Counted from the first letter of the stretch, positions 1 to 7,542 are shown. The stretch is 26,151 nucleotides of DNA from Insolitispirillum peregrinum (GCF_042665255.1 NZ_JBHTCD010000048.1), one strand, 5' to 3'. The notes: generated by a model from the sequence alone, not told the origin. Translations and numbers: made by a program.

Positions 1-670
1 ACAGTTCGCTGGCCGTGGCGCTGTTGGGCGCGGTGGTCATCGACAGGTAGGCGGTCAGGTCTTTGCGTTCGATATCAACGCCTTTGCGGCTGTCAATCTG
101 GGTGAAATTGACCGCATAGGTGTAGATACCTTTCTTTTCCTGCACCGGGTTGACCAGCTTGCTGGCACTGGCGATCACAATCCGGCGCTCAAGGCCGCTA
201 TCCAGCGCCTTGTCGATTTCCTTGCTATCAAGGCGCTCGGCCTTGAACCGCTCGTAATAGGCCCGGTCGGTCATCCCGAAAGCCTCGTTGAAGCGGGCTT
301 TCTGGCTGGCCTTGTCGATTTCCAGCAGGAGGATGAGATAGCGCTTGGCCATCGCCTCCATCGCCAGATCAAAGCCCTTGACGGTCTTTTCCAGCGGCTC
401 GACCCGGTAAACCCGGTCCTCGGCGTCCGAGGTACGGATAAACATCGGGCGGACTTCCTTCAGCGGCAGCAGGGTGGCAAATGCCCCCGCGCCAGCCACC
501 AGCGCCGCCGCCAGACTGATGTTGGTGATCACCGACAGCCGCAGCATCCACGCCAGCCGCGTATGCAGCGCCTGAAAAGCGTAAGGGTCTGCTTGCTGCC
601 ACTGCCGATGGTCGGGCGGCGGATCAGACGGGCTGATACGGTCAGCCTTGCGCAGGCTTAAGACCTTCAT
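1..670 (-). CDS. virB8: VirB8-family T4SS inner-membrane protein (3' end beyond window)
   Basis: The first 223 codons are present and no stop is reached before the window edge. The protein starts with a hydrophilic cytoplasmic tail of about 40 residues, has one membrane segment at about 42-68, then a soluble domain with the pattern PMFIRTSDAED and a YERFKAER stretch, which fits the bitopic VirB8/TrbF/TraE layout. VirB8 is an assembly factor of the T4SS inner-membrane complex and contacts VirB4, VirB5, VirB6 and VirB10 in known systems. The ATG is shared with the stop of the preceding lipoprotein gene (ATGA), indicating translational coupling. The assignment rests on topology, start region and position after virB6-virB7. 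Confidence 0.85.
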   Translation of the reverse strand, partial: MKVLSLRKADRISPSDPPPDHRQWQQADPYAFQALHTRLAWMLRLSVITNISLAAALVAGAGAFATLLPLKEVRPMFIRTSDAEDRVYRVEPLEKTVKGFDLAMEAMAKRYLILLLEIDKASQKARFNEAFGMTDRAYYERFKAERLDSKEIDKALDSGLERRIVIASASKLVNPVQEKKGIYTYAVNFTQIDSRKGVDIERKDLTAYLSMTTAPNSATASEL

Positions 671-846
671 GCCTGCCTCCAGGTGAAGGTTCCAGTTCCC
701 TTGTAGTCCAGCTTTTCGCAGGCGCAGGGAGACGGCAGCATCTTGTCAGTCCCGGACTGGTCCGTTTGCAGCTCTTTCGACGGCCCGCCACAGGCGGACA
801 CGAGGACGGACAGCAGGATGACGAGCGAGAAAAGACGGTATCGCAT
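667..846 (-). CDS. virB7: Small VirB7-like lipoprotein
   Basis: A 59-residue protein with a lipoprotein signal: hydrophobic segment LFSLVILLSVLVSAC, with the lipobox ending at Cys19. The mature part is about 40 residues and has two further cysteines in the motif CAC. VirB7 lipoproteins anchor VirB9 in the outer-membrane core and share little sequence, so the call rests on size, lipobox and position between virB6 and virB8. The Shine-Dalgarno sequence TAAGGAGGT lies 5 bases before the ATG and its first three bases are the virB6 stop codon. The last bases overlap the virB8 start by four (ATGA). Confidence 0.75.
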   Translation of the reverse strand: MRYRLFSLVILLSVLVSACGGPSKELQTDQSGTDKMLPSPCACEKLDYKGTGTFTWRQA

Positions 847-857
847 CAGCGACCTCC

Positions 858-1913
858 TTATGACGGGGTGTTGTTGACGTTACGGGCACGCTCAAGCAGC
901 GCGTCCCGACGGGAGGCGATGTTGTCGGCCCGCTGGGAGCGGGTTTGCTGGTCGTTCTTGACCGCGCCATAGGCATTCGCGGCAAAATCGCGGCCCTTCT
1001 TCAGCGCCGCCAAGCCGGTGGCCTGCATCGCCCCGGAAATCATCATCGCCGCCTGATTGGACAGGAATGTCCCGGCAATGGCGTTGGCCAGTGACGCAGC
1101 CTCGCTCATGAAGGCAATGGTCATCCAGCCAATGGCGACAGCAGCCCAGAACGCGCTATTACCGAATGCAGCGAACTCAATGGGATCCTCTTTAGCAAGG
1201 TCAAGATCAAGGTGGGTTATGCCGGAAATAGCCATCGCCAGTGCGACGGTCGAGGCAAACAGCACCAAAATGGTGGAAATGGTGGCCTTGAACCCGGCAG
1301 ACGCCATCTGGCGACCCCAGCCGAAGGCAAAGCAGATCAGCAAGAACGGACCAAAACAGGCCAGAACCATCATGCGGAAGATGGCCACCGCAACCTGCCC
1401 GAAATAGACCAGAATCAGGGTGATGTACGGGATCAGCAGCAAAAAGGCCGCTACCCACGCAACAAGGTCGAAGGTCGAAGCCTCAGTCGTGATTGCGGTG
1501 ACAACATTGGTAACGCGGGTGATTGCGGCTTCACCACTCTCGGCCAGCGCAGAAAGACCACTCCGACCGCTGGACACCGATCCACCGGCAACCTGGAATG
1601 CCACCGCCGAGGCGTCACCCATGATGGACAGGGCCGCTTTATAGATATCAACGATGATGGTAGCGCCGCCCTGAGCATGGAAAAGGCTTGCAGCAAGAGC
1701 TATAAAGGATGACTCTTTTACAATTTCCAAGGGAGAGGTTGCCGCCATGAGCAGCTTGATACCAGTAACAGTTACCCAGAAAGCGACCAGTGACAGCAGA
1801 AGACTTTCCAGTGGCCCATTCATCGCATCACCGAGATTGCTGGTGAAAGTTTCAGCTTGTGCCAAGTACAAATCTATCGGTTCGCAGGTGAAGCAACTGT
1901 TATCACTTGCCAT
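858..1913 (-). CDS. virB6: VirB6/TrbL-family polytopic T4SS membrane protein
   Basis: A 351-residue protein with about six hydrophobic segments (for example around ESLLLSLVAFWVTVTGIKLL, AWVAAFLLLIPYITLILVYF and MMVLACFGPFLLICFAFG), a loop between the second and third, and a hydrophilic, charged C-terminal tail. This is the VirB6/TrbL pattern. VirB6 forms part of the inner-membrane channel and contacts the substrate after VirB4/VirB8. The start chosen is the ATG at 1913, eight bases after GGAGG; an in-frame ATG 25 codons further up lies inside the opposite-strand gene and has no better ribosome site. The first 26 bases overlap, head to head, the start of the + strand exported gene, so virB6 translation starts inside that gene's signal-peptide region. 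Confidence 0.88.
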   Translation of the reverse strand: MASDNSCFTCEPIDLYLAQAETFTSNLGDAMNGPLESLLLSLVAFWVTVTGIKLLMAATSPLEIVKESSFIALAASLFHAQGGATIIVDIYKAALSIMGDASAVAFQVAGGSVSSGRSGLSALAESGEAAITRVTNVVTAITTEASTFDLVAWVAAFLLLIPYITLILVYFGQVAVAIFRMMVLACFGPFLLICFAFGWGRQMASAGFKATISTILVLFASTVALAMAISGITHLDLDLAKEDPIEFAAFGNSAFWAAVAIGWMTIAFMSEAASLANAIAGTFLSNQAAMMISGAMQATGLAALKKGRDFAANAYGAVKNDQQTRSQRADNIASRRDALLERARNVNNTPS

Positions 1914-2451
1914 AATTTCTGCCTCCATCTTCTTTTCATCCAGCGTACACGCTGGAACATTCAGTAAAACAATGGGTAATTTCTTCACCGAGAAGGATTA
2001 TCTGGATTACGACTATGCCAGATGGGTGTGGGACAATCTGACAACCTTCGAGCAACTTTCCGCCGAGAAGAAGAGGTACGCTGCCGAGTTTGATCCATGG
2101 CTTGAACGGTTCAAACAGGACCGCACAGCAGCAATCCGGGAAATCAGGACGCTTCCGAAAAGTCATCCAATCAGAAGGAGCTATGATATCCAGATGGCTT
2201 ACGAGCATTGGCAGGCCTATTTGTATGAGAGCTGGTTTAAAAGTCGGTCTGCGCCAATAAGTCCGGCAAAGGGGAATTTTGAGGATCACATTGAAGAAAG
2301 TCGGTTTGTCCGCCGGGACTGGGATTGTGAGCAACGATACAAAGAAGGTCGCCGGAAATATCTTGCCGCCTGTGGGGCATGGCCCGACTGGCGCAGCCCG
2401 GAAGACAAGGCCAAAGAGGCAAAGATGCTGATTGCCGTGCCGAAAAAGTAA
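1888..2451 (+). CDS. Exported protein of unknown function, antisense insertion between virB5 and virB6
   Basis: From a GTG at 1888 the frame encodes 187 residues that begin with a textbook Sec signal: basic MKQ, hydrophobic LLSLAIISASIFFSSS, then cleavage at VHA|GTF. The mature part is about 165 residues, highly charged and aromatic (WVWDNL, RRDWDCEQRYKEG, ACGAWPDW) with two cysteines that could pair. No family recognised. It runs against the conjugation operon: its start overlaps the virB6 start by 26 bases and its stop is 7 bases from the virB5 stop. GC is about 49% in three hand-counted lines, against about 58% in a virB5 line, and at least five Arg codons are AGA/AGG. A longer frame opens at 1747 behind a GGGAGAGG, but that part is antisense to virB6 and would bury the signal peptide. 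By position it could be an entry-exclusion protein (inference only). Confidence 0.65.
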   Translation: MKQLLSLAIISASIFFSSSVHAGTFSKTMGNFFTEKDYLDYDYARWVWDNLTTFEQLSAEKKRYAAEFDPWLERFKQDRTAAIREIRTLPKSHPIRRSYDIQMAYEHWQAYLYESWFKSRSAPISPAKGNFEDHIEESRFVRRDWDCEQRYKEGRRKYLAACGAWPDWRSPEDKAKEAKMLIAVPKK

Positions 2452-2458
2452 GCCATCC

Positions 2459-3277
2459 TCATTCCCCTGTTGGCAGATCGAACCCGGTCTGGACCCCGTC
2501 GCGCAACTGCGCCGCGCCCATCAGCCGCAGTTGCGTTGACTGCACCGCCAGCAGCTTGCCTTGCGCGTCAAGAGTGGCTATTTGGGCCTTGATCAACACC
2601 GCCAGCCGGTCGTTCATGGTTTTGGCCCCGGTGGCCGCATCTTCGAGCTGGTCCACGGTGTTGGCGATGTTTTTGACATCCTCGCTGGTGCTGACCGTGC
2701 CCAACGACAGGGCTTCGACCGCCGCCGCCGCATGGACCTGATCACGCCGCTTGCGGATGGCTTCCCGCTCCTTGTTCTGTTCGGCCACCGGCTTGCTGGA
2801 CAGCTCACTGGGATTGCCGATCAGGGACTTGTGATAAGCCTGTCGGGTAGAGCACATGTTGCCGAAATTGACGGTATCGAAGTCGATATCCGGGATCATT
2901 TTCGACGGATCGAACATGCAGCCGAGGGTTTCCTTGATGTTCCCTCTCGACTTGACCAGCCCGATCAGCGGCAAGGTGATCGACCCCATTTCGCCAATGG
3001 CTTCAAAGGTGTCGTTCACAAACTTGCGTATTTCAGTGATGAAGCCGAGCTGGTCCTTGAGCATTTTCAGCTCTTGCGTGACCATCTCCACCATCTTCTT
3101 CGCTTCGGCGAGCTGCTTGCCCGCCTCGGCCAGCCCCAGCTCATCGAGCACCGGGTAAGTTGCGGTCGCCCAGTGGACCGGCCCCAGCACCAGCCCCGCC
3201 GACAGAGCCGCAACCAGCAGCCGCTTGCGCAGGCTTTGCCGCAGCGTCCTCTGTCGTCTTAACGATGGTCGCGCCAT
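2459..3277 (-). CDS. virB5: VirB5/TrbJ-family minor pilin subunit
   Basis: A 272-residue exported protein. It has a basic N-terminus (RRQRTLRQSLRKR), a hydrophobic signal core, a likely cleavage near WATA|TYP, then long helices (AEAGKQLAEAKKMVEMVTQE; KNIANTVDQLEDAATGAK) separated by a loop with two cysteines (GCMF and NMCS). This all-helical layout is that of VirB5/TrbJ, which sits at the pilus tip and helps contact recipients. The start chosen is ATG 3277, preceded by GGGGGA; an ATG four codons upstream is in the same frame. The first 19 bases overlap the end of the preceding small gene within the duplicated junction repeat. Confidence 0.8.
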   Translation of the reverse strand: MARPSLRRQRTLRQSLRKRLLVAALSAGLVLGPVHWATATYPVLDELGLAEAGKQLAEAKKMVEMVTQELKMLKDQLGFITEIRKFVNDTFEAIGEMGSITLPLIGLVKSRGNIKETLGCMFDPSKMIPDIDFDTVNFGNMCSTRQAYHKSLIGNPSELSSKPVAEQNKEREAIRKRRDQVHAAAAVEALSLGTVSTSEDVKNIANTVDQLEDAATGAKTMNDRLAVLIKAQIATLDAQGKLLAVQSTQLRLMGAAQLRDGVQTGFDLPTGE

Positions 3278-3297
3278 AACGTCCCCCATTCCGCTTG
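3256..3297 (-). repeat. Duplicated gene-junction repeat, copy A
   Basis: A 42-base stretch nearly identical (36 of 42 by eye) to 3453-3494. On the minus strand one frame encodes the C-terminal QAEWGTLWRDHR of the 71-residue protein, and a second frame encodes the N-terminal MARPSLRR of VirB5. A G-rich Shine-Dalgarno lies between. Copies are 197 bases apart. Confidence 0.9.
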
Positions 3298-3474
3298 CCC
3301 CCGATGAAATTTCAGGCAGTACATCACCTCGACCTTTTCGCCGAGGTCCGGGTTTTCCAGAAACATGGCCTTTGTCTTTTCGTCGCTATCCCGTGGGGAG
3401 GCAAAACAGGCCAGAAAGGTTCGCGCATCCTCGATCACGTAACCGCCCGGCAGCCTCAAAGATGGTCGCGCCAT
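3259..3474 (-). CDS. Small protein of unknown function between virB4 and virB5
   Basis: A 71-residue protein beginning MARPSLRLPGG and ending WRDHR. It has no signal peptide or membrane segment; two cysteines (LACFAS, MYCLKF) and an acidic middle are visible. No family recognised. Its first 19 bases overlap the end of virB4 and its last 19 bases overlap the start of virB5, using the same duplicated junction sequence at both ends, so its N-terminus resembles that of VirB5 and its C-terminus that of VirB4. The ribosome site and exact overlap are conserved in both copies, which supports real translation. It may be a duplication by-product or a small T4SS accessory protein. Confidence 0.6.
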   Translation of the reverse strand: MARPSLRLPGGYVIEDARTFLACFASPRDSDEKTKAMFLENPDLGEKVEVMYCLKFHRGQAEWGTLWRDHR

Positions 3475-3494
3475 GACGCCCCCCATTCAGCTTG
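3453..3494 (-). repeat. Duplicated gene-junction repeat, copy B
   Basis: Partner of 3256-3297. One frame encodes the VirB4 C-terminus QAEWGASWRDHL, the other the start MARPSLRL of the 71-residue protein. The GAATGGGGG core with the start codon 4-5 bases downstream is the same in both copies. Confidence 0.9.
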
Positions 3495-5816
3495 CAGTTT
3501 TTCGATTTCCAGCACCGGGCCGGGACCGGAGCGGTAGTATTTCAGGCAGTTCCCGCCATCCAGTGCGGACAGGTCCACATTCAGGATCACGCTTTCCTCA
3601 AACCCCGTGGCCTGGTCCCGCTTGACCAGCAACACCCGCCGCCCCAGCGGGGCGCTGTTGAGGATGAAATCGAGCTGCTCGTCATTGAGATTGAAGATCT
3701 TGTAGCTGTCCCGGTTTGACCCCGGATTGGGGTAGAAAAACAGGCTGGCGACGTTCTGGCAGGCGGTTGCGGCGATGCCGCTTTCCATCAGGGCGTTCGG
3801 CTCCTGGAACGCCATCCCCACCACGCTGTTGGCCTTACGCAACTCGCGGAACATGATTTCGATTTGTGTTGCAAAGGTCTGATTACGCAGCAAGTTCGCC
3901 GCCTCATCCACGAAGATCGTGGCCCCTCTGATTTTCCCGGTTGCCCGGCAGCGGGTGATCGTGTCGAACATGTGCTTGATGACAGGAGGCCCGAGCAGCG
4001 GGTCTTCCAGCGCCTCGTTCATGTTGATGCCCACAATCGGGGCATCGGTGAGCAGGTCAGTCAGGCTGTCACGCGGCGCGTTGAAAATGTGGGCGAATTG
4101 CCCGGCCCGCCCCTTGCTGTCCACCACCCACTTTGCCATCGCCCGCCGTTGGGGGCTGTTGGGTGGAAAGCTGGTGGCAAACAGGGCGTTGAACGACCGC
4201 TGGTGAGGCTCCAGCATGAAGGCTGTCTCCAGCATGTGCCCGATGATTTCGTCCGTCTCTGGATCAGCCGCCGCCTCGCCCAGCATCGACAGGATCAGGG
4301 TGCGCAGGCGTTGCCGGTCAAGGCTGGTATTCTCGGCGACAGCCAGCGGGTTGAGGCTGAGGCGGTCATAGTTCTGGTATGATCCTCCCATCACCTCAAC
4401 CATATAGCGGGCACCTTCCTTCGAATCGCAAACGTAGGCCGGGACGCCGGTGTGCTTGGTCTGCCCGCCCAGCAAGTGCATCAACAACGTCGATTTCCCG
4501 ACCCCCGAGGGCGCGAAAACCATGAAATGCCCGAGGCTTTCCTTGCGGGCGTCGAGATGGAATTGCAGGCTGTACGCCTGTCCGGTGCCGGTCGCGAAAC
4601 AGCGGATCGGGCCTGCCCCCCACGGCGAGGCCATCCGCCCGACCGGCGCAAAGGCAAACGGCCACAGGGCAGACACGGCCTCTGCCGTCATCTTCAGGGG
4701 CCGTAGTAGCCTGTTGTGGTCGGGTTGCCGGTTGAACCAGGCAACCGGCGTTCCTTCGGTTTCAACTGAATAGATGACCCGGTAGTGGGCAAGAATGTCG
4801 GTGACTTGACGCACCAGCCCCGCCAGCCGGGCCGGATCAGCGGCGCGGACGGTGATGTGAAATTGCGTCTTGAGCCAGCCCGCCCCGCCTGAAATCTGGT
4901 CAAGGACGGCTTCGGTTTCGGCCTGAGCTGCGGCACCGGCGAAGGGGTTTTTGCCCTGCTCCTTCGCCTTGCGCAGCAGCACCGCCGAGGCCATTTCCTT
5001 GCGTTCGGGGAGGCAGACCTGTGTCAGGTCAATTTCGCCATCAATGGTCAGCAGGTCGCCAATAATCTGCCCGGAAACCAGCTCCGGCCAGCGGCGCACC
5101 ACGATCAGCCGGTGATGGATCGGCGCAGGCAGGGCAATGGTCAGCAAGCCATCCTTGTTAAAGGTGGCGTCACCGGCAGGCAGGGTGGCCGACAGGTTTG
5201 CCGACAGTGCAGGCAAATCGGTGCGCAGATCACCACACACCAGAAAATTCAGAAAACCGGTCAGCAGGCAAGGTTCGGTGCGCTCCTCCGGGCTTTCCAG
5301 CGCCGCGATCTTGTACGGTCGCAGCAGGGCCACCACCCGCCCGCTAACCTTGTCAAGCTGATACAGGTCTTTGGCCGATACCATAAGGTACCAGTGAATG
5401 CTGTAGCTTTCGCGAAACAGCGCCTCTTCGGCATCGCCGATGATTTTCAGCACCGGAGACGGCCAGGTGCTGGTATGCACCATCGGACGCCGCCGCTTGA
5501 CGCCGAACAGCCTCCACACCACACCTTCCGCCGCCAGTTGGTCGAACAACTGGGTGCGACCCTTCAGCAGCACGGTCTGTTCCTCAATCGGCTTGGTTTC
5601 ATAGGGTTCGCCAACGATGGCAAACACCCGGCAAACCGTGCCGGTCTTGGTCCACACCGTCGCCCGGTCAGTATCAATTTTGTCCAGGTCCAGCTCACCA
5701 CAGAGCCAGTCCTGATTGACATCGCCGACGCTCCACTTCCGGGCGGCAGGGACTGCAACCGTCGCAGCCAGAGCTGCCGCCGCAGTGACCGTGCCGACAA
5801 AGGGCCACAAGCTCAT
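3456..5816 (-). CDS. virB4: VirB4 T4SS ATPase
   Basis: A 786-residue protein, the usual size for VirB4/TrbE/CagE. There is an N-terminal hydrophobic stretch at about 6-25, a CagE/VirB4 N-domain to about 400, Walker A APSGVGKST at 435-443, Walker B ATIFVDEAA at 632-640 and a downstream FRELRK...FQEP region typical of the RecA-like domain. VirB4 energises pilus biogenesis and substrate transfer at the cytoplasmic face of the inner membrane. All ATPase motifs are intact, so the secretion apparatus is probably functional. The start has AAGGAA eight bases upstream and lies 11 bases from the previous stop. The last 19 bases lie in the duplicated junction repeat and overlap the next gene. Confidence 0.95.
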   Translation of the reverse strand: MSLWPFVGTVTAAAALAATVAVPAARKWSVGDVNQDWLCGELDLDKIDTDRATVWTKTGTVCRVFAIVGEPYETKPIEEQTVLLKGRTQLFDQLAAEGVVWRLFGVKRRRPMVHTSTWPSPVLKIIGDAEEALFRESYSIHWYLMVSAKDLYQLDKVSGRVVALLRPYKIAALESPEERTEPCLLTGFLNFLVCGDLRTDLPALSANLSATLPAGDATFNKDGLLTIALPAPIHHRLIVVRRWPELVSGQIIGDLLTIDGEIDLTQVCLPERKEMASAVLLRKAKEQGKNPFAGAAAQAETEAVLDQISGGAGWLKTQFHITVRAADPARLAGLVRQVTDILAHYRVIYSVETEGTPVAWFNRQPDHNRLLRPLKMTAEAVSALWPFAFAPVGRMASPWGAGPIRCFATGTGQAYSLQFHLDARKESLGHFMVFAPSGVGKSTLLMHLLGGQTKHTGVPAYVCDSKEGARYMVEVMGGSYQNYDRLSLNPLAVAENTSLDRQRLRTLILSMLGEAAADPETDEIIGHMLETAFMLEPHQRSFNALFATSFPPNSPQRRAMAKWVVDSKGRAGQFAHIFNAPRDSLTDLLTDAPIVGINMNEALEDPLLGPPVIKHMFDTITRCRATGKIRGATIFVDEAANLLRNQTFATQIEIMFRELRKANSVVGMAFQEPNALMESGIAATACQNVASLFFYPNPGSNRDSYKIFNLNDEQLDFILNSAPLGRRVLLVKRDQATGFEESVILNVDLSALDGGNCLKYYRSGPGPVLEIEKLQAEWGASWRDHL

Positions 5817-5827
5817 GGGTTTTTCCT

Positions 5828-6031
5828 TCAGAACAAGTATTTATCGGGATCACTCTCAGCATTCATGGTTTTGCCCGTGTTTTTCTGATCAATGTGATCC
5901 AGAGCAAAATCAAGAAGAAGTCTCACCGCTTCTGATTCACTCATTTTTGTTTCTTGACCATCTTTCCATAAGCGAATCCGGTAAAGAATATCCGGGCTGA
6001 ATGAAATGATTTTCCTTGGTGCCTTACTCAT
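5828..6031 (-). CDS. Small ribbon-helix-helix-like protein between virB3 and virB4
   Basis: A 67-residue protein from an ATG that shares one base with the virB3 stop (TGATG). Residues 6-45 read as a short strand (RKIISFSP) followed by a helix, a turn and a second helix (SESEAVRLLLDFALDH), which resembles the CopG/Arc ribbon-helix-helix fold of small DNA-binding regulators. The similarity is by eye and not proven. The AT content looks higher than in virB3 or virB4. Most VirB operons have no gene here; a DNA-binding protein could autoregulate the tra/vir transcript. A GTG one codon upstream is an alternative start. Confidence 0.55.
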   Translation of the reverse strand: MSKAPRKIISFSPDILYRIRLWKDGQETKMSESEAVRLLLDFALDHIDQKNTGKTMNAESDPDKYLF

Positions 6032-6366
6032 CACTCACCCTTTGGTTTTGGTTGTGCTGGCGGGGTGCCTCCCGCCAGCAGACAACGGACACTCTGGCGG
6101 CGATGCTTGCGCCAGAATTTACGGGACAGAGGTTTCACTGTTTCGATGTGGCTGTCCCGCTGACCAGCCCGGTAGCTGGCAATGCAGCCAGCTACCAGCA
6201 TCACAAAGCCAACCAGCAGGATCAGCAGGCCCAGCTTCAGGAAGATCATTAGGGCGCACACGCCAATGGTGCCCCCTGCCCAGGTGCCAAACACCGTCAC
6301 CGGCAGCACATCAAACAGCCGCGACGGCATTTGCGGGGCCGCAAAAATGACTGCCTTCGCCTTCAT
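6031..6366 (-). CDS. virB3: VirB3-family T4SS inner-membrane protein
   Basis: A 111-residue protein with a hydrophobic hairpin around residues 24-60 (WAGGTIGVCALMIF, LGLLILLVGFVMLVAGC) and a basic C-terminal tail (SRKFWRKHRR). The N-terminal FAAPQMPSRLFDVLP is like the VirB3/TrbD start, where a conserved proline-containing segment precedes the membrane helices. VirB3 works with VirB4, and the two are fused in some systems. The start chosen is ATG 6366, with GGGGGAG eight bases upstream, four bases after the virB2 stop; a frame open to 6411 would overlap virB2. Confidence 0.85.
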   Translation of the reverse strand: MKAKAVIFAAPQMPSRLFDVLPVTVFGTWAGGTIGVCALMIFLKLGLLILLVGFVMLVAGCIASYRAGQRDSHIETVKPLSRKFWRKHRRQSVRCLLAGGTPPAQPKPKGE

Positions 6367-6370
6367 GCCG

Positions 6371-6661
6371 TCAACTCCCCCCGAAGACGGCGGCAATCGA
6401 GCCACCGGCAAAGATCAGGGCACCAGAGGCCAAAATCAGGAACAGCTTGCGCCCTTCGAGGTTGGTGGTCACCACACCCCAGATACCGTAAGCGATAATG
6501 ACCAGCCCGATGATCGGGACAGCGATTTCAAGGAGACCATCGGTGAAGTTCTCGATGATGTCGGTTGCGGGTTCTGTCCAATCGGCGGCCAGTGCCAGTT
6601 TGGGCATGGCCAGAGCCATCGCCAAAGCCCCCAGACGGGTAATCTTGTGTTTGATGTTCAT
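6371..6661 (-). CDS. virB2: VirB2 major pilin precursor
   Basis: A 96-residue precursor. The first 25 residues are a signal peptide ending ALA|ADW. The mature part of about 71 residues has two hydrophobic helices (LLEIAVPIIGLVIIAYGIWG and KLFLILASGALIFAGGSIAA) joined by a short basic loop (NLEGRK), the hallmark of VirB2/TrbC/TraA pilins. The pilin polymerises into the conjugative pilus. The start has GGAACGG upstream and lies 24 bases after the preceding gene. No dedicated peptidase (TraF-like) gene is seen nearby, so signal peptidase I would process it. Confidence 0.9.
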   Translation of the reverse strand: MNIKHKITRLGALAMALAMPKLALAADWTEPATDIIENFTDGLLEIAVPIIGLVIIAYGIWGVVTTNLEGRKLFLILASGALIFAGGSIAAVFGGS

Positions 6662-6685
6662 GGTGTTCGTTCCGTTCCTTGTTTT

Positions 6686-6991
6686 TCAGCGGGTAAGGAG
6701 CAGGGCGGTCAGCCCTGTAATGGCCCCCAGCCAGGCGGGCACCACCACCATGGCACGTCGCCAAAGAGGCCATGCAGACCATCCTTCAGGGGAGTTCCGG
6801 GGGAGTTCGGGGGACGGGGTGGCCGCCGCTGCCTGAGCCGCCTCATGTGCCTTCATCCCGAGGTCGGCCAGATAGCCAATGGCCTCATGATCGGCCATAT
6901 GGGGGGCGTGGGTATCGCGCCAGAGGGCGAGCTTCATGCCAACGATGGCCATGCCCTCCGACACGGGGCGGGTGCTGGTGCTGGTGCTCAC
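6686..6991 (-). CDS. Unknown protein with C-terminal membrane anchor
   Basis: A 101-residue protein from the GTG at 6991, which shares four bases with the preceding stop (GTGA) and has GGAG nine bases upstream; a GTG five codons earlier is also possible. It has a soluble N-terminal part (MAIVGMKLALWRDTHA, a helix with AIGYLADLGMKAHEAA) and one hydrophobic segment at the extreme C-terminus (VVVPAWLGAITGLTALLL), so it should be tail-anchored. No family recognised. It lies where some operons have virB1, but no lytic transglycosylase motif is visible. Its predecessor also ends in a C-terminal membrane segment, so the two may act together at the membrane. Confidence 0.65.
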   Translation of the reverse strand: MSTSTSTRPVSEGMAIVGMKLALWRDTHAPHMADHEAIGYLADLGMKAHEAAQAAAATPSPELPRNSPEGWSAWPLWRRAMVVVPAWLGAITGLTALLLTR

Positions 6992-7542
6992 TTGAGGATG
7001 CTCCACAAAAGGGTGACCGCGACGCCGCTAGCCAGCCACGTCAGGACCGTCAGGACGGCAATGCTGATGCGGACCTTGCGGATGGCGACCATCGTCTTTT
7101 CGACCGCCACCCCCTGCCGTTCGACCAGCGCGAGCGTGCCGTTAATCCCGGCCCGGACGGTCTTGTCTTTCAGGGTTTCGAGGCTTTCATCGACCGCCTT
7201 CGCCGCAGCGGTGGCACTGGTGGCAATGGCTGCGGCCATGTCCTTGTCATGTCGCGCCAGCAGGGCTTCGTAGTCCTGCATGACACGGCCAAACAGGGTC
7301 ACGATCATCAGCAGGGGGTCACCCTCGGGGACCGCAACGCCATGCAACCGCAGCAGCAATGCCCGCGCCTCTTCCACCGTCAAAGCCGCGCTCGAAGCCG
7401 CATGTGCCGGATGTGCCGGTGTTACCGGCTTTTCACCGGCAAGCGGTGCCATCGGTGACACCTCAAGCGGTGGCACTGGCAGTTCCGGTTCCGGCCCTGC
7501 CGTCCCCTCGTCTTCATTCAGCCAGTCAATCGGCCCGCCCAT
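6988..7542 (-). CDS. traM: TraM-like conjugal transfer membrane protein
   Basis: A 184-residue protein. It has a proline/alanine-rich N-terminal third, a helical region (EEARALLLRLHG; LMIVTLFGRVMQDYEALLAR), an alanine-rich helix likely to coil, and one membrane segment near the C-terminus (ISIAVLTVLTWLASGVAVTLLW). The traM name rests mainly on position directly after traL, as in the IncP traK-traL-traM block, and on the LMIVTLFGRVMQDYEALL stretch that I associate with proteins so annotated; RP4 TraM itself is somewhat shorter. Its ATG shares one base with the traL stop (TGATG). Its role in known systems is accessory to transfer and poorly defined. Confidence 0.5.
   Translation of the reverse strand: MGGPIDWLNEDEGTAGPEPELPVPPLEVSPMAPLAGEKPVTPAHPAHAASSAALTVEEARALLLRLHGVAVPEGDPLLMIVTLFGRVMQDYEALLARHDKDMAAAIATSATAAAKAVDESLETLKDKTVRAGINGTLALVERQGVAVEKTMVAIRKVRISIAVLTVLTWLASGVAVTLLWSILK

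Noticed and set aside
1747..1887. ATG at 1747 with a good GGGAGAGG site as start of the exported plus-strand protein
   Set aside because: The extra 47 codons are fully antisense to virB6 and would put the signal peptide in the middle of the protein; the ribosome-site match is likely chance.
1936..2334. Minus-strand frame of 132 codons between virB5 and virB6, in operon direction
   Set aside because: It would suit an in-operon entry-exclusion gene, but has no ribosome site, no signal peptide and odd Pro/Ile/Leu composition, while the plus strand has a convincing signal peptide and protein-like composition.
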